Source: Candidatus Cloacimonadota bacterium (GTDB lineage: Bacteria > Cloacimonadota > Cloacimonadia > Cloacimonadales > Cloacimonadaceae). From it: a stretch of 12,470 nt of DNA. Below the pieces are notes generated by a model. It was not told the DNA's origin and did no database searches. It saw nothing but the letters and a program-made list of their open reading frames with translations. Of this stretch, positions 6,628 through 12,470 are shown one piece after another. The DNA lies in contig JALOBT010000060.1 in the NCBI GenBank assembly GCA_023228125.1, forward strand, positions 1 to 12,470, given 5' to 3'. Positions within the stretch are counted from its first letter, which is position 1. Each line of letters opens with the position of its first letter. A program made the position numbers and the translations under genes.

Positions 6628-7353
6628 CTATAGAATTATCAAGAGGATCAGGCCTTGCGCAAGGAGAACAATCAGGATGGCCAAATCCCAGGGGCCAAAG
6701 CTGAGAATATGCAGAGAGCTGCGTTTGCCGCTACTGCGAAAGCCTCTGAGCTCCAGGGCGATAGCCTGCTGTCCGCTTTGCAGAATGATCTCCGCCAGGC
6801 TGGATAAAGCCAGAATCTTATAGATAGTCAGCTTGGCTTTTGTCTTCATCTTCTGAAGCCTGATGCCGCGCTGCTGCAGCTCCGCCATCTGCTCTTTGAA
6901 GCGTGCCCCCAGTTCGGGGATGAGATGCACCATGTAAGATATCATAAAGGAGAGCTCCTCAGGCAGATGGATCTTGCTGAAGGCAGAGCGGTAGTCACTA
7001 AAATCCAGCTTGGTTAAGCTGCGCGCACAGAAGTAGATGACCATCAGGCGCAGGCTGATCATAAGGCTGTAATTCGCCGCATCACTATAGATTTTGCAAG
7101 GGCCAAGGGCGAAGATCACATTCCCGCCTCTGCGGAAGATAAGCTGGATGATGCTCACCGAAAGCAGGAGCCAGAGCATCTTCTTGAGCCCACAAAAGCG
7201 TTGCCACAAAGCCGCAGGACCTTCTCGCCAAGCCAGGAGCCAAGCCCAGAGCACCAGCCAGGCGAGCTGCACCGGACGCTGCAAGGCTATGGACAGGCTG
7301 CTGTAAAAGATGCACAGGACGATGAAGGACAAAGGATGTGTGAGTGCTTTCAT
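6628..7353 (-). CDS. ecfT: ECF transporter T-component (EcfT/CbiQ family)
   Basis: This is the transmembrane coupling protein that links the substrate-binding S-component to the two ATPases. The 241-residue product has several hydrophobic segments (about 5-45, 58-80, 96-112, 135-150 and 220-241) and two arginine-containing coupling motifs, QRG (161-163) and LRG in ALELRGF (199-205), as expected of the family. I start it at the ATG at 7353 (MKALTHP). A longer frame reaching 7461 would add residues derived from the inserted repeat and would overlap the ATPase gene, so I reject it. The ATG overlaps the TGA of an upstream 24-codon micro-ORF (ATGA), which keeps translational coupling. The gene's first seven codons are duplicated upstream at 7424-7404. 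Confidence 0.9.
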   Translation of the reverse strand: MKALTHPLSFIVLCIFYSSLSIALQRPVQLAWLVLWAWLLAWREGPAALWQRFCGLKKMLWLLLSVSIIQLIFRRGGNVIFALGPCKIYSDAANYSLMISLRLMVIYFCARSLTKLDFSDYRSAFSKIHLPEELSFMISYMVHLIPELGARFKEQMAELQQRGIRLQKMKTKAKLTIYKILALSSLAEIILQSGQQAIALELRGFRSSGKRSSLHILSFGPWDLAILIVLLAQGLILLIIL

Positions 7354-7424
7354 TGCACTCTGCCTTTGGTCGATGCGAGACGCATCGAATCCTGTGGGGG
7401 CAGTGGATGTGTGAGTGCCTTCAT
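7350..7424 (-). CDS. 24-codon micro-ORF created by the duplication
   Basis: Starting at ATG 7424, which overlaps the ATPase stop codon, the frame reads MKALTHP, then the insert (LPPQDSMRLAST), then KGRVQ and a TGA at 7352-7350 that overlaps the ecfT ATG. It is thus a stepping stone with an ATGA overlap at both ends. A peptide function is unlikely; its probable effect is to pass ribosomes from the ATPase gene to ecfT. Translation is inferred and not shown. Confidence 0.4.
   Translation of the reverse strand: MKALTHPLPPQDSMRLASTKGRVQ
7371..7394 (+). repeat. hairpin family A, copy 5
   Basis: A perfect 7-bp stem CGATGCG, loop AGA, CGCATCG, with tail AATCCTG. Copy 1 has the same tail, followed in both by TGG. 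It is the only copy that lies inside an operon. Confidence 0.75.
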
Positions 7425-7996
7425 TGCACTCTGCCTTTCTGCAAATGCAGGACAAAATCAAAGCTAAGCTCGGGCCTGAAATGGCTTACCATCAGCAGGC
7501 CCCGCCTCTGGGACAGCTCGCCGGAGAGAATCTGGATGCGCTCTTTATCCAAAGCGGGATAAGGCTCGTCCAGAAGCAGATAGTGGGTTTTGTGACAGAG
7601 TGCGATGCTGAGCAGATAGGCCTGTTTGCTGCCCTGGGAGAGCTCCCTGAGAGGCAATTCCCAATACTCTGCCGGGAAGTTTTTCACCAGAGGATGGCTC
7701 TTCAGAGCAGTAAGATCCAGTCCCGCCATTTCCCAAAGCTGCAAGTCCTGCGACAAATTGATGCCCAAAATCCGGCTTTCCACCTCTTGCGGCAGGTAGA
7801 AATAGGCTGGGGGCTGCTTGATCTCTCCCGAAAGCGGCTTCAGTTTCCCGCACAGCAATTTCAGTAAAGTGCTTTTACCACAGCCATTTTCGCCTTGTAA
7901 GAGGATATTCTCCTGCTCTGGCAGCTTTAGCGAAAGCTGATCAAAGAGGACTTGCCGGCCCGGATAGGAAAAACTGAGGTTTTGCAGCTCAAACAT
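7421..7996 (-). CDS. ECF transporter ATPase, second subunit
   Basis: This is an ABC-type ATPase of 191 residues, short for the EcfA family. It shows Walker A GENGCGKS (35-42), Q-loop YLPQ (Gln70), Walker B YLLLDEP (139-145) and switch His172 (VSHF). The signature is LSQGSKQ (119-125) in place of LSGGQ, so one composite ATP site of the pair may be weakened. It follows the first ATPase by 8 bases. Its TGA overlaps an ATG (ATGA) that today starts the micro-ORF and was presumably the original ecfT start. Together with the first ATPase it should form the heterodimer that powers uptake. The ATG at 7996 (MFELQNLSFSYPG) gives a normal ABC start; no strong ribosome-binding site precedes it. Confidence 0.9.
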   Translation of the reverse strand: MFELQNLSFSYPGRQVLFDQLSLKLPEQENILLQGENGCGKSTLLKLLCGKLKPLSGEIKQPPAYFYLPQEVESRILGINLSQDLQLWEMAGLDLTALKSHPLVKNFPAEYWELPLRELSQGSKQAYLLSIALCHKTHYLLLDEPYPALDKERIQILSGELSQRRGLLMVSHFRPELSFDFVLHLQKGRVQ

Positions 7997-8004
7997 CTGT
8001 ATGA

Positions 8005-8679
8005 TTAAAGCTTGATTTGCTGATCTGCCAGCCCGATCAGTTCGTCGTTGTGCGTGGCGATGATCACGATCCGGCCTTCTGCCTTCAGCTCCGCAAGCCA
8101 GCGTATCAAGAGAGTCATGGAGCTCTGCGAAAGGCCGGCTTCGGGCTCATCAAAGAGCAGGATGGGGCTGCGCAGAGCCTGGCAGATGGCAAAGAGCAGC
8201 AGCCTTTGCTCGCCGCCGCTGAGTTTTTGCGAATCTTGTTGCAGGAGGCTGGTAAAGCCAAAATAGCTCGCTGCAGCATCGATCCTTTGTCTGATCTCAT
8301 CTGCGGGCAAAGCCATATTCTCCAAAGCAAAGGCGATCTCCAGCTCGCAGGTGGGAAACATCATCTGGGATTTGGCATCACTAAGCGCGACGCTCATATA
8401 GCGATAGATCTCACAGAGGGGAAGCTCGCGCAGATTGATGGAATCCAAAGCGATAGTTCCGGACAGTTCTGCAGGGATGCTCTGGGGGATGATGCCGCAC
8501 AAAGCCTGAATCAGGCAGGTTTTTCCTGAGGCATTGGCACCTGTGATGGCCAGAATATCTCCTTCTGAGGCCGTAAAACACAGCTCTTCCCAGATCGAGT
8601 TTTCTGCATCCGGGAAGCTTAAACTTAAGGCTTGGACTTGCAGTTTAAGGCAAGAGCTCGAAATCTTCTGTTCCTTCAA
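8005..8679 (-). CDS. ECF transporter ATPase, first subunit (EcfA/CbiO type)
   Basis: This is an ABC-type ATPase of about 224 residues. It shows Walker A GANASGKT (47-54), a Q-loop around Gln105 followed by TCELEIAFALEN, which closely resembles the EcfA/CbiO segment TVEEEIAFGLEN, signature LSGGEQ (153-158), Walker B ILLFDEP (173-179) and switch His210 (ATHND). All catalytic elements look intact. The start is uncertain: a TTG at 8679 overlaps the preceding gene by 35 bases, and no ATG lies before the first beta strand. The true start might be a little further in, but the conserved core starts near residue 12. With the next gene it forms the ATPase pair of the transporter. Confidence 0.92.
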   Translation of the reverse strand: MKEQKISSSCLKLQVQALSLSFPDAENSIWEELCFTASEGDILAITGANASGKTCLIQALCGIIPQSIPAELSGTIALDSINLRELPLCEIYRYMSVALSDAKSQMMFPTCELEIAFALENMALPADEIRQRIDAAASYFGFTSLLQQDSQKLSGGEQRLLLFAICQALRSPILLFDEPEAGLSQSSMTLLIRWLAELKAEGRIVIIATHNDELIGLADQQIKL

Positions 8680-9574
8680 AGATCATAGGTTCGGCCAGAG
8701 CCTCGCTCAGATCTACGATTTCGCTACGCTGGTAAAAATTCAGCTTTAACTTGGTCTCCGGACCCAGCGGCCAATCCAGGGTTTTTGCCAGTGGAACCAG
8801 CTTGGAGAAGTATTTCATAGTGATCAAAGCTCTGGCCTCGCATTGCAGATAGATGATGTCTTTCATCCACATTCCCCCGGGTATTTGCGGGCTTTTCAGG
8901 TTGTATTTGCCACTTCCATCAAGCTCCAGGACCGCGCCGGAAAGCTGGCTGGGGTAGCTGAGATTTTGGATGAGCCCATCCGCGCTATACAGCAGGATTT
9001 CTTTGATAGGATTTTCACTGAGTTCGCCGATAAAATCGTCAAAACGATAGCCCCGCATTTTCACAAAGGGCTTGGGGTCTGTGATCAGTTTTTGTCCCAT
9101 GAAAAAGATACTCATAGAGGTAAGTTTTTGTGGCATAGGATTTTCCTGGTAGTCTTCCAGACGCACCTGTTTGACATCGCGCACCCAGTGCTGGCTGTAT
9201 AGATGTGGGAAGATGATCCGGAATTGCTCCTTGGGAAAGAGCTCGTCTTCCTGGCTATAAGCCAGCCAGCAAGTCAGGGTATCCCACTCCGCCTTATTAT
9301 ATTCCATCTCATAGCGGTCGCCTGAAATAAACTTGATTTTGGCAAAGTCGCCCAGCTTTTGTTCTTTCAACCAGTGGTCAAAACGGATGCCTTTCCAGGT
9401 AGTGGTGATAGTCTCGCCATCCAGTTCTTTGGTGGTTTGAAATTCCTTGCCTTGAATGCGGAAAAAGGTCTCATAGGGGTAGTCATGGCTCTTGCCCTGA
9501 TTGTCCACTATTACCAGCGCAGAGAGCGGTGCCAGCAGGCACAGCGTGATTACAATTATCAAATATACTTTCAT
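8645..9574 (-). CDS. exported protein with two molybdopterin-oxidoreductase-like domains
   Basis: I do not recognise a named family with certainty. A signal peptide (about 1-19, ending PLSA) predicts export. The mature protein seems to hold two related units. The first (about 60-145) contains GIRFDHWLKEQ, a KIKFISGD strand and a WVRDVKQVRLE end. The second (about 170-260) contains GYRFDDFIGEL, EILLYSADG and WMKDIIYLQCE. This pattern, with an early GxRFD segment and a late W-(V/M)-(R/K)-D-(V/I) strand, resembles the molybdopterin-binding fold of sulfite-oxidase-like proteins; Cys102 is the only cysteine in the first unit. Whether a cofactor binds is unknown. It starts with an ATGA overlap after the S-component (AGGA 6 bases upstream) and overlaps the ATPase gene, so it belongs to the importer operon and may deliver substrate to it. 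Confidence 0.65.
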   Translation of the reverse strand: MKVYLIIVITLCLLAPLSALVIVDNQGKSHDYPYETFFRIQGKEFQTTKELDGETITTTWKGIRFDHWLKEQKLGDFAKIKFISGDRYEMEYNKAEWDTLTCWLAYSQEDELFPKEQFRIIFPHLYSQHWVRDVKQVRLEDYQENPMPQKLTSMSIFFMGQKLITDPKPFVKMRGYRFDDFIGELSENPIKEILLYSADGLIQNLSYPSQLSGAVLELDGSGKYNLKSPQIPGGMWMKDIIYLQCEARALITMKYFSKLVPLAKTLDWPLGPETKLKLNFYQRSEIVDLSEALAEPMIFEGTEDFELLP

Positions 9575-10101
9575 ATTATCCTCATTTTCTTTAAACTAAT
9601 GTAGATGCTGTAGCTGAGATAGCCGCCCACAATGCCCGAAGCCAGTGCTATAGACGCTATCCCAATTAGTATCAAAGGTGGATGCCGGAAGATCAGCACT
9701 GCCGAGAGCACCGCTCCAGTCATATTGGCCAGCGCACAGATCAGCAGATGGGCTGCCAGATGCCTGCGATAGACAAACAGAAAGAAGATCAGATCTGCCA
9801 AAAGGCCAGGGACGGTATATGTGATCAGCGAGATCGCGCCTTGATTGCCCGCAAAAGGAAAGATCATCACGCCTATAGCCTGCAAAATGCCAAAAATGGT
9901 GCCAGTCCCGCCTTTGCCCACTATCATCATAGCCAGCACCAGCCACATCATATAAAATCCCCCGGCAAAAGAGCCGCCGGGTATGCCCAGGGGAGTAGAA
10001 ATCATCTTAACAATAGGGCCCACAATGGGTTTGATCGCAATCCCGATGGCTGCCAACGCCGCGATCAGAATCAAATCCTGGACACAGAACTTCTTTAACA
10101 C
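9571..10101 (-). CDS. ECF transporter S-component (substrate-binding membrane protein)
   Basis: This is a 176-residue, strongly hydrophobic protein with about six membrane segments, the size and form of ECF S-components, which capture the substrate at the membrane. The middle part, FYMMWLVLAMMIVGKGG followed by ILQAIGVMI and later GNQGAISLITYTVPGLLADLIFF, recalls YkoE, the S-component of a thiamine-type ECF system, where similar strings occur in the same order. That is memory and not alignment. The start is a GTG (10101) two bases after the deaminase stop codon, with AGAGGA 10 bases upstream. Downstream in the same operon are both ATPases, the T-component and thiamine pyrophosphokinase, which favours thiamine or a precursor as substrate. 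No TPP or cobalamin riboswitch was seen ahead of the operon. Confidence 0.8.
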   Translation of the reverse strand: MLKKFCVQDLILIAALAAIGIAIKPIVGPIVKMISTPLGIPGGSFAGGFYMMWLVLAMMIVGKGGTGTIFGILQAIGVMIFPFAGNQGAISLITYTVPGLLADLIFFLFVYRRHLAAHLLICALANMTGAVLSAVLIFRHPPLILIGIASIALASGIVGGYLSYSIYISLKKMRII

Positions 10102-10103
10102 CT

Positions 10104-10580
10104 TCAGACTATCCTCTTACTCTCGCCAGTCTCATGATCAAAGAGAATCAAATCCACATCCGCTTCCTGGAATAGCTCCAGCGAGAGCTGATCTGGGTAG
10201 CTTTCTGCCACATAAACCTGCCTGATCTCGGCATTGATGATCATTTTGGCGCAGATCGAACAGGGCTGATGCGTGCAATAGAGCACGGCGTTTCTGGTGC
10301 TGTTACCATTTATGGCAGCCTGAATGATGGCGTTTTGCTCTGCATGCACACCCCGGCAGAGCTCATGTTTTTCACCGGAAGGCACATTGTTTTGCTGCCT
10401 CAGACAGCCTATATCTTTACAATGGGGGCTATTTTTGGGGCTGCCATTGTAGCCGGTGGAGATGATCTGATTATCTCTCACCAAAGCAGCACCTACAGCT
10501 CTGCGGATACAGGTGCTACGGGTGCTTGCTAAAAAGGCCATGCGCATGAAATACTGTTGCCAGGAGGGACGTGTGTTCAT
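10104..10580 (-). CDS. deoxycytidylate (dCMP) deaminase
   Basis: The enzyme converts dCMP to dUMP, feeding thymidylate synthesis. It is a 158-residue zinc-dependent deaminase of the ComEB type. Visible are STCIRRAVGA (22-31), a typical N-terminal motif, then HAEQNAI (79-85) with zinc ligand His79 and catalytic Glu81, and PCSIC (106-110) with zinc ligands Cys107 and Cys110. GYNGSPKNSPHC (43-54) corresponds to the family's GYNG substrate-binding segment. The ATG at 10580 is preceded by AAGGA at 6 bases. It is the first gene of the long minus-strand operon, two bases ahead of the S-component. The pairing with an importer may only reflect shared transcription. Confidence 0.93.
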   Translation of the reverse strand: MNTRPSWQQYFMRMAFLASTRSTCIRRAVGAALVRDNQIISTGYNGSPKNSPHCKDIGCLRQQNNVPSGEKHELCRGVHAEQNAIIQAAINGNSTRNAVLYCTHQPCSICAKMIINAEIRQVYVAESYPDQLSLELFQEADVDLILFDHETGESKRIV

Positions 10581-10677
10581 GGGACTTCCTTATATAAAAG
10601 AGTATTTTTCCCAAATTTGGTCTTGACAGGATTTTGTCAAGAGCGAAAATAGCAAAAAAACAAGGAGGAAGCCTAAA
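10581..10677. promoter_or_regulatory. divergent promoter region with palindrome
   Basis: The 97-base gap between the operon and aroA holds a perfect inverted repeat, CTTGACA (10622-10628), 6 bases, TGTCAAG (10635-10641). It contains a consensus -35 hexamer TTGACA on each strand, one facing each gene. The -10 positions at 16-18 bases are only moderate (AAAATA on plus; AT-rich on minus). It could be a two-way promoter core or an operator. Confidence 0.5.
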
Positions 10678-11904
10678 GTGAAGATTCCTGGGTCAAAATC
10701 CATCCTGCAGCGCATGTTGCTCTTGATGGCTTATAATAAACGCAATCTCAGTGTCTATAACTACAATCCCTGCGGGGATTTGAGGGAGCTGGAAGCTGCC
10801 TTGACAAGCTTTGGCTACCGGATTCTGGGAAGCGGCACAAGACGTGAATTCCTCTTTGATAAACAGCTTTTTGCGGACTCCGAACATCAGTACAATTTTC
10901 AATATAATGCTACGGGCTTTCGCTTTTGGCTCAGCTTTTTGGCCAGTCAGCCCGGAATCACTGCGCAGATCTGGGTCTCGGATATCTTACTGAAAAGGGG
11001 ATATGCCCCGCTCAGCCAGGCTTTGCAGGCGATGGGCGCGAGGGTCCTTCTAAACGGCAATCTGCTCAGCATCACTGGCTGCCCACTTTCGGGAGGCAGC
11101 CACAATCTCGCCGGAGATATCAGCAGCCAATATGCCAGCTCGCTGATCTTGGCCGCACCCTTTATGCACAGCGATCTCACCCTCCAGCTTAGCCCTTTTC
11201 AGGTCTCACAAAGCTATATCCAGCTCAGCCTGCAAATGCTGGCACTCTTTGGCCTTGCAGCCCAGATCACCGGCCCGGAAATCCATATTCCTGTCCAAAA
11301 GCTGCACCTGCCCCGAAGATTCAAGGTGGATTCAGATTTTTCCACCGTGGCCTATTACGCCGCCCGGGCCGCCCTCAGCCCCAAAGGGCAAAGCATCCCA
11401 ATCTTCTGCCGACAAGAGCTGAAACAGGCGGATGAACAGATCTTTGACTTTCTTGTAGCAATGGGAGCCAGCGTGAAAAGAGGCAAAACTTATGTCAGAA
11501 TCCGCCCCGCTGCGCTAAAAGGCTCCAGTTTCGAGCTCAAAGACTGTCCGGATTTGATGCCGGTGCTCAGCGTTTTGGCACTTTTTTGTGGCAGACGCAG
11601 CACTCTGCTGAATGTGGGACGGCTGGCGCATAAGGAAAGTGACCGGGTGTCTGGCATCACCGCCGCCTTCGATCAAATCGGAGCAAAATATGAACTCGGA
11701 AAAGATCAGCTTACCATCTATCCCTTTGCAGATGAATATCTATTGCAGCAGCAGGATATGCAGCCCATTGTTCTGGATACTCAAAACGACCACCGCCTGG
11801 TAATGGCCTTCAGCCTGCTGAACAGCAGATTCCCTCAGCTTCAGCTTTCTGAGACCCAGTCTCTGGACAAATCCTTCCCCTTTGGTTATCAGGCCTTGAT
11901 CTAA
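10678..11904 (+). CDS. aroA: 3-phosphoshikimate 1-carboxyvinyltransferase (EPSP synthase)
   Basis: The sixth shikimate-pathway step joins phosphoenolpyruvate to shikimate 3-phosphate. The 408-residue protein is slightly short, but the key sites are there: PGSKS (4-8) with Lys7, Arg12, KRGYAPL (106-112, the usual RP-motif arginine kept), DISSQYASSLI (147-157), FKVDSDFST (215-223), PDLMP with catalytic Asp292, HKESDR (318-323), DHRLVMAF (371-378) and DKSFPF near the end. The phosphoenolpyruvate loop reads NATGFR (77-82), where most enzymes have NAGTAxR, so alanine replaces the glycine that corresponds to Gly96 of E. coli AroA. The A-T-G-x-R form is what class II, glyphosate-insensitive enzymes such as CP4 have. 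The start is GTG with AGGAGG 9 bases upstream. It is transcribed away from the operon and no other shikimate gene is present. Confidence 0.94.
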   Translation: MKIPGSKSILQRMLLLMAYNKRNLSVYNYNPCGDLRELEAALTSFGYRILGSGTRREFLFDKQLFADSEHQYNFQYNATGFRFWLSFLASQPGITAQIWVSDILLKRGYAPLSQALQAMGARVLLNGNLLSITGCPLSGGSHNLAGDISSQYASSLILAAPFMHSDLTLQLSPFQVSQSYIQLSLQMLALFGLAAQITGPEIHIPVQKLHLPRRFKVDSDFSTVAYYAARAALSPKGQSIPIFCRQELKQADEQIFDFLVAMGASVKRGKTYVRIRPAALKGSSFELKDCPDLMPVLSVLALFCGRRSTLLNVGRLAHKESDRVSGITAAFDQIGAKYELGKDQLTIYPFADEYLLQQQDMQPIVLDTQNDHRLVMAFSLLNSRFPQLQLSETQSLDKSFPFGYQALI

Positions 11905-11926
11905 GCTGCCGCTGAATAACACCTAT

Positions 11927-11944
11927 TGCAGAGGCCTTTCTGCA
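11927..11944 (+). terminator. weak hairpin after aroA
   Basis: TGCAGAG pairs with TTTCTGCA (one G-T pair) 22 bases after the aroA stop codon. No T-run follows, so termination here is doubtful. Confidence 0.3.
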
Positions 11945-12347
11945 TAGCTTGTGGTAAATTTGAGCAGAAGATAAGAGAATTTTTGCCTACTATTTCCACG
12001 ACATCTTCAGCACATCAAAGAAGAGAGGGTAGTCTGAACAGAGAATATAATAAGCCTTTAGGCAAGCGCGCATACTCTGACTTTGAAGCCGACCAAGCCT
12101 TTGAGACCTTAGCCAAAATATGCACAATCTGAACATGAACTACTTTGGCATATATGGTAGTTAAAGCAATATCGATATAGCTCCTGCACTTTGCAAGCAT
12201 TCCCTTAATATATCTATATATCATATTTATAATGCCCATGAAGATAGCCTCTTAGCGCTCATCCATGTCTATTTATTCCTTTTTTTGAATTTGCGCATAA
12301 AGGCTCATTATTTCGGTTCAATACTCGAGTCAATACCTTATCAAAAC

Positions 12348-12379
12348 GAGTCCTGTAGGGACGATAATGTTACATGAAA
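12348..12379 (-). repeat. hairpin family B, copy 3
   Basis: Read on the minus strand: TTTCATGTAA, then CATTATC, then GTCCCTACAGGAC and TC. It shares the leader with copy 1 and the G-C form of the first stem pair with copy 2. Confidence 0.6.
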
Positions 12380-12388
12380 GCTGTGAGT

Positions 12389-12456
12389 CTTGGAGTTCAA
12401 AGTGCCTAAGATAACTATCAATTTACCATAAGCTTAGCGGCACTTTGGACTTCAAG
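12389..12456. repeat. long imperfect inverted repeat
   Basis: The arm 12389-12410 (starts CTTGGAGTTC, ends CCTAAG) pairs with 12433-12456 (starts CTTAGCGG, ends CTTCAAG). It gives 22 pairs including two G-T pairs, with a two-base bulge and a 22-base loop. It may be the edge of a mobile or repeat element running past the window. Confidence 0.65.
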
Positions 12457-12470
12457 CGGCAGTGGGAAAC

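Larger units (their letters stand above)
7334..7438 (-). repeat. 34-bp direct duplication flanking a hairpin insert at the ecfA/ecfT junction
   Basis: Bases 7334-7367 and 7405-7438 are the same 34 bases with one transition between them. They contain the end of the ATPase gene (codons for KGRVQ, stop) and the start of ecfT (MKALTHP). Between them lie 37 bases (7368-7404) carrying family A copy 5. The offset is 71 bases. Confidence 0.9.
11905..12470. other. intergenic region, no convincing gene
   Basis: Small frames at 11926-12132 (plus) and 12015-12239 (minus) overlap each other, lack recognisable domains and have no persuasive start sites. The stretch contains a weak hairpin after aroA, an AT-rich part (12206-12235), one copy of family B and a long imperfect hairpin at the right end. 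No tRNA was found. Confidence 0.6.

Noticed and set aside
7354..7461. Longer N-terminus for ecfT starting at 7461
   Set aside because: It would overlap the ATPase gene by about 40 bases and encode repeat-derived residues. The ATG at 7353 matches the family N-terminus and the ATGA coupling.
10581..10677. TPP or cobalamin riboswitch ahead of the ECF operon
   Set aside because: The 97-base leader lacks the conserved core strings of either class and is too short for a full one plus promoters.
12015..12239. 74-codon minus-strand frame (and the overlapping 68-codon plus-strand frame at 11926-12132)
   Set aside because: Low-complexity AT-rich DNA, mutual overlap, no ribosome-binding site and no domain.
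12315..12330. tRNA T-arm-like string GGTTCAATACTCG
   Set aside because: No matching acceptor, anticodon or D-arm pairs around it.

Overview
The window looks like chromosomal DNA from an uncultured Gram-negative bacterium. It encodes a lipoprotein, an OmpP1/FadL-type outer-membrane beta-barrel and a membrane-anchored M23 peptidase, so a double envelope is likely. The overall style (FadL-type protein, ECF operon, intergenic regions rich in hairpin repeats) reminds me of Cloacimonadota (WWE1), but that placement is an impression and not a search result.

Left part (1-2200). A lipoprotein gene runs off the left edge. Between its start and the 3' end of dnaA lies a convincing replication origin: a dense cluster of DnaA boxes, then a row of TAG/TAA triplets (DnaA-trio), then AT-rich DNA. 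A second DnaA-box group lies upstream of dnaA, so the origin may be bipartite. The order dnaA - oriC - next gene on the same strand resembles the Bacillus dnaA-oriC-dnaN layout, but a lipoprotein gene stands where dnaN would be.

Middle left (2045-5095). A 1.2 kb gene-free stretch packed with structured repeats is followed by the OmpP1/FadL-type gene with a hairpin just after its stop codon. Then comes a second repeat island (4642-5095) carrying 7-bp tandem repeats, 16-bp tandem repeats and REP-like hairpins.

Operon (10580 down to 5081, minus strand). The order of transcription is dCMP deaminase, ECF S-component, exported two-domain protein, two ECF ATPases, ECF T-component, M23 peptidase, thiamine pyrophosphokinase. 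Most junctions overlap or are nearly touching. The ECF genes form a complete vitamin or metal importer. Thiamine pyrophosphokinase at the end, plus YkoE-like features in the S-component, make thiamine or a thiamine precursor a reasonable but unproven substrate. At the ATPase/T-component junction, a hairpin repeat flanked by a 34-bp duplication has been inserted so that the stop/start overlap now exists twice, creating a 24-codon micro-ORF that keeps the reading coupled.

Right part (10581-12470). A divergent promoter region with a perfect palindrome separates the operon from an EPSP synthase gene (aroA) on the plus strand. Its phosphoenolpyruvate-loop sequence resembles glyphosate-insensitive class II enzymes. 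The last 565 bases hold no convincing gene, only repeat copies and a long imperfect hairpin.

The most notable features are the DnaA-trio origin, three families of intergenic hairpin repeats whose copies show compensatory base changes, and the hairpin insertion that preserves translational coupling inside the ECF operon.
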